From positions 167,032,501 through 167,096,500 of the forward strand of contig CM028131.1 in the NCBI GenBank assembly GCA_016271365.2: 64,000 bases of DNA, read 5' to 3'. This DNA comes from Neoceratodus forsteri (lineage: Eukaryota > Chordata > Ceratodontiformes > Ceratodontidae). Position 1 is the stretch's first letter; every line of letters begins with the position of its first letter. The notes under the pieces are model-generated. The model was not told the DNA's origin, made no database searches, and saw only the letters and a program-made list of their open reading frames with translations. Shown in pieces: positions 56,451 through 64,000 of this stretch. Both the position numbers and the translations under genes were made by a program.

Positions 56451-58089
56451 CCACTAGGAGAGTACAGGGTCATAAACCCAAATGGCTCACCCGTCCCCTG
56501 TTGTCCCTTACAATATGAAAGAAAGGGGCAATTTCTGGGCCACCTTGAAAGCATCCAAAACACATTCTGACTGAGCTGCCTAAAAAAAACCTTAGAAACA
56601 GATGTAAACACGCCATTAGACAGAGTAAATGTAATTACTACAAAGTGTTGCATAACCTCAACACAAAAATGCTTTCACCTATTATGGAAACATCTCAAAC
56701 AAACCCTAGGCTACTGTAATCCTACCATCACTCCAAACTCTGAAACTGAAGATGTAAATTGTAATAACCCATATATCATTGCTAATGCCTTCAACAAGCT
56801 ATTCATCAATCTCTACCCAACCCTCAATTTTTTAAATCAAATCCAGGGTGCCACCTCCACACAACCACTTTCTCCTTCTATTTGTCACCCCCAGCTATTT
56901 TAAAAAAGGTATCAACTTTGGATGTCCTTAAATCACTTCAGCAGATCCTTGAATCTAAATCAGCTGGCGAAACTTGCAACTATCCCACTCGCCAGGATAA
57001 TCAATCTCTCCCTCTCTACTATCTCTGTCCCCACCGCGCCAGGAAGCATGCCAACATAGTCCCTGTTTTTAAAAAATGTAATAAAATTCTATCTAATTAC
57101 AGGCCCATTGCCATTTTACCAGCCCTAAGCAAAATACTTGAAAAAATTGTCTCCACGCAACTAACAGATTACTTTGAAAAATACAGCTTACTCTGCTAAG
57201 CACTACATGGTTTCCAGAAAGGCCACAGCACCACTACCACTACACTTATCTTAACAGATACAATCTATGCCTAGCTTGTCAAGGGAGATTTTGCTGCAGC
57301 AGTGTTTATTGACCTGATAAAAGCTATTGGTCAACCACTAAATACTACTTCAAAAGCTAATTTCCCTTGGAATCTCCAATCACACCTTACCCTGGTTTGC
57401 CAGTTATCTGGCTGATAGAACACAAATAGTTAAGATAGGCTTCTCATACTCTGATGATCTCAGAATCTCCATGGGTGTCCCACAAGGTACAATTCTTGGT
57501 CCCCTGGTATTTTCTCTGCACATAAACTCTATAAACCAGTGTTTCAATCACAGCACCCCTGTCCTTTAAACTTATGATTTAGTATTTATCAGCCAAACCT
57601 CTGACATATTCAGTATCAATAATGCACTTTCCTCTGATCTCCAAGAGGTCCAACATTGGCTCTCCGAAAACAAACTACTAATGAACCTCTCCAAGTCACA
57701 GGCGATGCTTTTTGGTACACCTTCCCAATCACATGATCAGCTAGTTTTACCATACGGAATGAACAAGTGCATGAGCACTTTCATTCACAACAAGGCAGCT
57801 AGCTGTGGTGTAGGGAAGGCTGTGCCAATCATCTTCTCCAATAACAGTTGGGTGATGTGGGGGATTGCAGAGTGGGAGCAGGGTTCTGCCAGCATGGGGA
57901 GGGGGCATCAGTTATTTTTTTTTCTAGTGCAAAACAAAAGCATGTTTCATCAAGAAAGACAGTAGCCAGCTGTGGAAGTGGGCAGGTTTTGCTGGTCACC
58001 ACTGTGGGATATTATTTCAAATATTAAGCAAATTGTGGGTACTGGGGGGGTTGAGGGTGGAATGGGACTTCTCAAAGTGGGTGAGGGGG

Positions 58090-59557
58090 GGCATGGCCTG
58101 GCTGTGCTGAAGATGGCTGCTTAATTCTGCTTCTCCCTGGGACTACCATCTATCATCGTCCATCCTCCTGATCCCAGATTGTCAGCATTTACCAGCAAGT
58201 GAAATATAATTTTACTAACATCATAGCTCAACCATGGTAAATTATTTTCTCTATATCATAACTCTATAGCTATAATCTTTCTGCATTTATACTGCTTCTC
58301 TGTGAAGGCTTACTACAATGGCTGATCAACTCCTGCAAAACAGCTCCCTCAGCAGAGTGGAAACTGTTTCAACAGCTCATCTGTGAAATTAACGACTTAT
58401 AAATAACATCTCAACAAAACATCGCTAACATGCAAGTGTTAGACCAAAAAATCAATGATGCTGGAGTTAAAGTTGCTCAAAATGAAAGTTTTATTAACAT
58501 CCGGCAAGCCACCATCAGAGAGCAAGACAGAGTTATCAGAAGCCTACATGATAAAATTGATGACATTGAAAACAGAAACAGATGCAATAACCTGAGATTT
58601 TTGGGTTTTCCTGAAGGTGCAGAACTCGGAGACACTAGTGCATTTCTATTACATGTGCTGCCATCCCTGCTCAAACTCCCACCTGGTCAAGACCTTACTA
58701 TTGAGGGATCACATTGTACTTTAAGCCAGAGGCCTGGTCCAGATCAGAAGCCTAAGCCTATTATTGCAAGATTCTTAAACTATGCTCACACTGAACTGAT
58801 TATCAATGGAGCAAAACAAATGGCAATGCTTACTTGACAAGATCATAGAATTTCTATTTTTAGAGACTTCTCTAAGGAACTCTCTAATAAACGTAGAGCT
58901 TTCAATCCTATTAAAACTACCCTACACCAACGAGGGATCAAATTTCCTCTGTGCTATCCTGCTGTCATGCGTCTGTTTCTGGGTGACTCAACCAAAGATT
59001 TTAACACTCCTGAAGCCTTGGCTGCATTTCTTGGTGAGTCCCAGCCTCCAACTGCCCCGTTTGGAAATACTGATGTGACCCCTTCTCCCACTGTCTCTGC
59101 AACTTCCCAGTCAGACTGGCACACCCAGATTATGGCTTCAAATCATGAACGCACTGAGAAACCCGTATCTCTCCAGGCTGATGCAGCACCTCTTGTTCAA
59201 ATCTCAGCCCACTTGCTAGACAAAAAGAACTTGAATCCACCTTCTTCTAAACATGCCTGTTGTGCAGATGCTACTCCTTCTAGACCTACCTCTCAACACG
59301 AGCAACATGTTGGCTCCACTACACCTCTAACCCTCTCCAGTAAGTTTTCTTTACTACAGGAGGACTTAAACTCATCTCAGGAAGACCTCCTGGAATCAGC
59401 TGTGGATCCTGTCGGCAATGACCTGGGAAATGCGTTGCAGGGCAGCAGGTCTCCCGACTCCTCTTGGGCTGAATTGGTGACCAGCTCCCTTTTCAAATCG
59501 GCAGAGCCTTCTAAAAAGAAATGGAAGGGGAAGCGCAAAAACAAATCAAACCCATAA
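58090..59557 (+). pseudogene. L1/Tx1-like ORF1 of LINE J (5' part only)
   Basis: The leader has GGGGGGGCATGGCCTGGC near 58085. ORF1 begins upstream of 58430 and carries a coiled-coil-like region with NESFINIRQATIREQDRVI, then the hallmark IENRNRCNNLRFLGFPEGAE near 58567-58626. The C-terminal domain is in another frame from about 58900, with MRLFLGDSTKDFNTPEALAA followed by a long Ser/Pro/Thr-rich tail ending in KKKWKGKRKNKSNP. One frameshift near 58830 is present. No ORF2 endonuclease or RT follows before 61000. Keeping the 5' and losing the 3' half is the reverse of usual LINE truncation, so a later deletion or insertion is likely. Confidence 0.82.
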
Positions 59558-61009
59558 ATGATGCCTGGACATGTGTATATATTAGCACCTCTCAAGGTTA
59601 GTGCCTAATTAACCTTGGCTTTCTGAACACTATCAGAATTTGTCTGCCCTGCAACCATGCATTGCATTCCTTGTGTGTGCATACTATAGCACCCAGCTGG
59701 TTTGGAAAGCGATAAGCTGTACATTGCGGTTACAGACTTTTGGCTTAATAGCATGTCATATTATTCAGGCATCTCATTGTGACAGTCTTGGAGTTTTCTA
59801 TCTCAATGTAATGTCTGCTACATTATGCATCCAGTTATTTCTGCATGTATTACTCATAATGTCAGTTTTTGAGTATCCCTAATGTAGGCTATGTTCTTCG
59901 TTTAAAGGGACAGTTTGTATAGAATGTTAGACTAATTCATATATGCTCAATGATTTCTATATTCAGTTAGAGGTGTCTACCATCTATTTTATCAGTATGT
60001 CCTTCTCACATAACCATTAGGGGAGGTTGCCTGCTTAACTAATTTGTGATCCAACATCACTCCACACATTTGTTACCATATATAAACATTATACATTTAC
60101 AGAATCTTGGGTTTCATTAATGAGGTCCTCAACTAATTATTCCCTTTGTCCACTATTACATCCTAGACTAACATTTAACATTTTAATATTTTTCTCTAGT
60201 CTCTTTCCCACTCCAACCCACCTTTATCTAACTTTTACATTCCCTTTTCTTTAACCATGGTATACCAACTTCTTGTACTGTTTTATTTATCTATCACTTA
60301 GCCTTCAGTTTTACCCTACAATTAGGTGTTGCAGGCTATTTTTGAGGTGTCTCATCTTTATTATTTTACTCAATGTGCTGCAATCAATAATAGATAGCAC
60401 AGTCTGACTCGAAGCCCTTATGATTTTGCTTTTTAAGCCTGTGTTGTAATCCTATAGCTGAGCTTGCTCGACCCTCTTCATGTCTTGAAATCTCACTATG
60501 CTAAAACAACTCCTTCCCTAGGGGCAATTTTTTGGGTCTGTGCTACTATTAAATACTTATCAATAATATATGCAGTCCCTCGAAACCTGAACAAACTCAA
60601 CTTTTATAAACGTCATATTACCAGAATGACTACATATTCCTGTTCAATACAAGATTTTCACCAGATAACCCCCCCCAATACAATTTGGTTCTTGTAATGC
60701 CTCAACACCCCATAAATCCTTATACTATTTGGACCCTACTCGCTCCATTTTACCTGAACTCTCCTCCTACATAAATGCTTCTGTGTCTAAGCATAATGAT
60801 TATGTGAGTAAGTACATAGTAGATGGCACAAGTACAGCTGTTCTTATAATTTTAGGACTTAGCCAACCATGATGGCATACTGTTTGTATTACCTAATAGT
60901 TTTTCAGCTCAGTTCTTTTTTCCAATCTAACTTAGGTTTAAGATTATTATTATGTCTGGGATTGCATATACTTTCTGTATTCCCCTTTTCATATATTTTT
61001 TTTTCAATT
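59558..61009. other. unannotated AT-rich interval (possible inter-ORF region)
   Basis: No endonuclease or RT motifs were found, although an ORF2 would be expected downstream of LINE J ORF1. The minus-strand L1 in this window has a comparable 0.9-kb inter-ORF gap, so part of this stretch could be that gap. Frames here are short and without motifs. Confidence 0.4.
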
Positions 61010-61187
61010 GTTTAACCAGGAGTAGCACACTAAGCTGAAAGCTTGTTTACAGGTGCAACCTGGGAGCACAGGGAAGTAAAGTGACTTGCTCAGGGTCACA
61101 CAGTATGCAAGTGAGGGCTGTGGGATTCAAACCCAGGTCTCCAGATTTGCAGCTCAGAGCCTTAAACCACTGCGCTATACTGCCTCC
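61010..61187 (-). repeat. MIR/CORE-SINE-like repeat
   Basis: The plus strand reads AAGTGACTTGCTCAGGGTCA, CACAG, then GGGATTCAAACCCAGGTCTC (about 61122-61141) and AACCACTGCGCTATACTGCC. This is the reverse complement of a tRNA-derived SINE head: A-box-like and B-box-like (GGTTTGAATCCC) promoter followed by a CORE/MIR-type body. The left end contains the CCAGGAGTAGCACACT module shared with 8799-9085. It is not a functional tRNA gene. Confidence 0.78.
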
Positions 61188-61371
61188 CTATTTTAAGATG
61201 TTCATGGTCCCCCCCCAGGCAATTATTATGTTCACTTTAGTTCTAATCACAGTTATAACTTGATAGAAATAATTGTTTACAGTTTGCATCTTGGGTTTAA
61301 GATCATTTTCTCCCAAGATTTATTTACCATTTACATGCTCTGTAGTATAGCGAGAGAGTCTTGGCAATTTC
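61188..61371. other. short unannotated spacer
   Basis: No feature seen. It may already contain the outer end of the CR1 E 5' UTR. Confidence 0.3.
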
Positions 61372-61875
61372 CAGAGTAACTGGTAACTGGTATTTTTCTT
61401 TTAAACTTAGATTGTAGGCTTGTAGTGACACTATACTTTCTTTCTGTGTTGTCTTTACTTATAATTGTTTTTGGGCTGTTGAAAATTTAAAAAATAGTGG
61501 TGGTGTAGTTCTGTGCTGTCTTTAATTGCTGCAAATTTTATCTTGGCTTGTCTGACTGTCCTGTAGCTGGGTGAAGGGTGTTAATTGTCTGGCCTCTGAC
61601 CTCAGCTACGTGATAACTGGAGGGGCTTAGTCACAGTTAAAGCAGCAAACAGAAGTTCATCTTCTCAGAAGAAGCCAGAAGGTGAAGGAAGGAAACATAT
61701 TCAATTCAGTGCTTCAGAGTAACTGGTAACTGGTATTTTTCTTTTAAACTTAGATTGTAGGCTTGTAGTGACACTATACTTTCTTTCTGTGTTGTCTTTA
61801 CTTATAATTGTTTTTGGGCTGTTGAAAATTTAAAAAATAGTGGTGGTGTAATTCTGTGCTGTCTTTAATTGCTGC
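61372..61875 (+). repeat. CR1 E 5' UTR duplicated units
   Basis: CAGAGTAACTGGTAACTGG to TTTAATTGCTGC spans 61372-61532 and 61715-61875, offset 343 bases. The two copies differ at only about one position (TAGTTCTG versus TAATTCTG). Between them lies the segment with the CR1-wide AATTGTCTG...CTCAGCTAC motif. The second unit is cut short just before the CCCTCCACCCC leader of ORF1. By analogy with LINE monomers, the unit may hold promoter activity. Confidence 0.9.
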
Positions 61876-62154
61876 CCTCCACCCCTTCCCCCAACTCTTA
61901 ATTATATGCCCTGATAAATCTGATTGACAGGAGCTAAACACAGGGTATAGTAAGAGGTGTGAAGTAGGAGGGGCATAAGAAGAAGACCACCCTCAGCACG
62001 ACAAGTGTTTTGACTCATTTATTTATTTATTGGTTTCTTTTTCCTTAAAAAAATATATATCTGAGGATCAGTTACAGGATTTTTAATACTGTAAATAAAT
62101 AAAAAGAGAACTAAGAGAGCTTCAGTGGCAGATAAGTAGTGGAATTACAGTATA

Positions 62155-63075
62155 ATGTGGGGAGTGGTGCAATGCAGTGGCTGTGGGGCAGCCATATTCG
62201 GGCAGACCTTCTGGACACTGAGGTGCTGCCCTATCTGCATGCATCTCTCAGGACTGAGGGATGAGGTAGCCAGACTCAGAGCGAAGTAAACTGGGTCAGG
62301 AGTGCCATCACCCTGTCCAGGAACCACCCAGTCCAATGCAGCTGCCTCAAAGGATGCCGAGAACGAGGAGCACTTGAATGACAGTGGGCTCAGGGAGGGT
62401 TAGAGCAGTCAGGCAGAGGCACATCCCAGATCCTATTCCTCTCAAGAACTCATATGCCACACTGGCAAATGAAGACAACCAAATAGAGGTACCCAGGAAG
62501 TGGAAGGAAAGGATGTGGAGGTTAGGCAAGGAGGTGACCTCAGTGGGAAAGCAGTGGACCCCAGAGGAGGAGGAGAATCCTGGTGGGGACTCCATCATAA
62601 GAGGGATCCAACTAGGAACACAGGAGGGGGAGGACAGGGAGGTGAGGTGCCTACCAGGTGCCACGGCATGGAGGGATGGAAGGAAGATACTGGGGATCAC
62701 TGGGAAGGCAAGACGGGAGGGTGAGCTGGATGTCATTATCCACCTAGGTACTAATGACTTGGCAAATGGGGAGCCAAAGGAAGTTCAGGAAGAGTTTAGG
62801 AAACTGGGAGGGGTCTCAAGCAAGTAGCTACTTCTGTCACTTTCTCAGAAGTACTACCTGTGACAGGCAAGGGAGAGCATAGGAGTGCATGCACCAGGAA
62901 CTTTAACTCATGGTTGAAGAACTGGTGCTGTGAGGAAGGGTTTGGATTCATTGGTGACTGGGGACCCATCTGGAGGATGGAGGTTTGTTCAAGCCTGACG
63001 GCCTGCATCCATCCTGGAGGGAATCAAGCACTCAATGATAAGTTTAAATGCTACATTGACAAGCATTTAAACTAG
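62155..63075 (+). pseudogene. CR1 E ORF1: zinc-finger-like head and SGNH hydrolase-like domain
   Basis: The ATG at 62155 starts MWGVVQCSGCGAAIF, with cysteines in C-x2-C and CCPIC pairs and a following LRDEVARLRAK coil, parallel to LINE D ORF1. A TAA at about 62309-62311 interrupts it. After a frameshift near 62370 the frame at 62378-62827 carries GDSIIRGIQ (nucleophile Ser block) and VIIHLGTNDLANG (G-x-N-D block), then GVSSK. A further stretch to about 63075 in another frame has the His-containing end of the domain, HPGGNQALNDKF. It is broken but readable. Confidence 0.84.
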
Positions 63076-63296
63076 CAAAGGGGTGGCAGGCCAGCAAGGA
63101 TGGTACCTACTTGCTCACCCCACAGCTAGTAATGGAACCAGTGAACCAGAGGGTGGCTATCTCTGCAAAGCAGTGTGCAAAGTTGGAGATTAGTGTCCAA
63201 AAGGTGGATAAGCAGAAAGGGCAAAATTCAGCAGAAGGGCAGACAGCAAGGAGAACCAGGGATAAATGACAACCAAGGAAGGGCTGGAGTAGAACA

Positions 63297-64000
63297 GTGA
63301 AGCAGTCTAGGGAGGTCAAATCATGGAAAGCCATGTGTGCAAATGCCAGGAGCCTTAGCAACAAGATGGAAGATCTGGAGGCTGTCATGGTACAGTCAGA
63401 TCTGGACATTGTGGCCATCACTGAAACCTGGTGTAATGATAACCATGACTGGGAGATGGCCATACCTGGCTACAACATATTCAGAAGAGACAGAGCAGGC
63501 AGGAAGGGAGGAGGTGGCACTGTATGTGAAAATGACATAAGGCCACACAGATCCAGGAGGAACAAAATGGGGAGAGATACTGTGGGTTAAGCTGGAAAGG
63601 AAAATGGGGCCAGCCATCCGCACAGGTGTGGTCTATAGACCACCAGCCCAGGAGGAAGAAACAGATAGGAGCTGATGCTAGCCATCCAAAGGATGGCTGA
63701 CAAGGGTGAGGTAGTACTGGTTGGAGACTTCAATATACCAGATGTGGACTGGAGCATCCCAGCAGCAGCATCAACTAGGAGCAGATTTATCCTGGACTCC
63801 TTCAGGTGCCTTCCTCAAGCAACTGGTCATGGAACCAACTCGGCAGAAGGCAATACGGACCTTGTGCTCACAAACAGGGACAGTGTGATGGGGGTAACAG
63901 TGGGGAGCACCTGGGTAACAGTGACCACCAGTCATTGTGGTTTGAAATCACAGAAAGAGAGAACCAAACCACACAAAAACACGTATCCTGGATTTTAGGG
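63297..64000 (+). pseudogene. CR1 E ORF2 endonuclease (partial, runs off window)
   Basis: Starts with CANARSLSNKMEDLEAVM near 63337, then VAITETWCND with the catalytic Glu near 63413, IPGYNIFRRDR, and in another frame VVLVGDFNIPDVDW near 63711 with the Asp/Asn pair, and NTDLVLTNRDSV near 63854. An SDHHSVWF-type ending would follow at about 63930, where VTVTTSHCGL suggests the Asp codon is altered. At least two frameshifts are visible. The RT would lie beyond 64000. Confidence 0.85.

Larger units (their letters stand above)
50800..57740 (+). mobile_element. LINE I (plus strand), split between endonuclease and RT
   Basis: The endonuclease is at 50817-51560: LKLTHLNIRSLLHD, then ETWLKPSVPD with the catalytic Glu, LGNFNISWSGHSTSEI and SDHSPIFSY. 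The RT is at 56900-57740: NYRPIAILPALSKILEKIVSTQL, then FIDLIKA, the GVPQGTILGPL-like block near 57477 and NLSKSQAMLFGT near 57684. They belong to one LINE in proper order, separated by a block of other transposons (about 51600-56450). The family resembles the fragment at 975-2185. Stops and frameshifts are abundant, and the catalytic DD box is decayed (near 57570). Confidence 0.78.
61372..64000 (+). mobile_element. CR1-like LINE E, 5' half (continues beyond window)
   Basis: A plus-strand LINE with a duplicated 5' UTR unit (61372-61532 and 61715-61875), ORF1 (62155-63075) and the start of ORF2 endonuclease (63297-64000), running off the right edge. It matches LINE D in plan: the same ORF1 domains, and a 5' UTR motif GGTGTTAATTGTCTG...CTCAGCTAC near 61577-61610 that has its counterpart in D at about 29838-29880 (minus strand). 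ORF1 has a stop and frameshifts. Because the 5' end is present, the copy may be close to full length. Confidence 0.86.

Noticed and set aside
61081..61187. Possible tRNA gene on the minus strand
   Set aside because: Only tRNA-like promoter boxes are present, within a MIR/CORE-SINE-like body; no complete cloverleaf is evident.
1..64000. CRISPR arrays, prokaryotic operons or replication origins
   Set aside because: No regularly spaced short repeats with unique spacers or bacterial gene features; all content is eukaryotic transposon-derived.

Overview
This is non-coding genomic DNA from a repeat-rich vertebrate. I found no exon, tRNA, rRNA or other host gene that I can support. Almost everything recognisable is a transposable element. 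The mix includes two DIRS-type tyrosine-recombinase retrotransposons, several CR1-like LINEs, an L2-like LINE, L1/Tx1-like LINEs, other APE-type LINEs, a hAT-like element, a Tigger/pogo relic, a CORE-SINE-like repeat and many palindromes and tandem repeats. DIRS, CR1, L2 and Tx1-like L1 together suggest an amphibian with a large genome, possibly a caecilian or salamander. A reptile or lobe-finned fish cannot be excluded from sequence alone.

Layout. 1-3929: a degraded LINE fragment (minus, 975-2185) in otherwise unrecognised sequence. 3930-17947: DIRS element 1 (plus), split by a small unidentified insertion (7749-8330) and a 7.65-kb nested block (about 8794-16447). That block holds a SINE/LINE-tail-like piece, CR1-like LINE A (minus), LINE B inserted inside A, a non-autonomous hAT-like element also inserted in A with an 8-bp target duplication, and a minisatellite. 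17948-22450: unrecognised DNA with a long palindrome broken by a short L1-type tail, a perfect hairpin and (TC)n/(AG)n tracts. 22450-31018: an L2-like LINE (plus) split by a near full-length 5.6-kb CR1-like LINE D (minus) bounded by a 7-bp target duplication. 31376-37077: DIRS element 2 (minus), structurally complete with inverted terminal repeats and internal complementary region, but carrying stops and frameshifts.

37960-46440: a near full-length L1/Tx1-like LINE (minus) whose ORF1 is split by a 2.67-kb insertion made largely of tandem repeats. 48459-49440: LINE RT fragment (minus). 50800-57740: LINE I (plus), split between endonuclease and RT by a composite of Tigger/pogo relic, CR1-like LINE C and a direct-repeat block. 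58090-59560: the 5' part of an L1/Tx1-like LINE with ORF1 only. 61010-61187: MIR/CORE-SINE-like repeat. 61372-64000: the 5' half of CR1-like LINE E (plus), which runs off the window.

Working logic. These are self-replicating units, not a host pathway. LINEs encode an RNA-binding ORF1 protein and an endonuclease-RT; DIRS elements encode a gag-like protein, RT-RNase H, a methyltransferase-like region and a tyrosine recombinase. All coding regions show inactivating lesions. The nested order gives a relative chronology: DIRS 1 is older than LINE A, which is older than both LINE B and the hAT; L2 is older than CR1 D. The most notable result is that CR1 copies D and E both carry duplicated 5' UTR units containing a shared motif, with an ORF1 that joins a zinc-finger/coiled-coil head to an SGNH-hydrolase-like domain.
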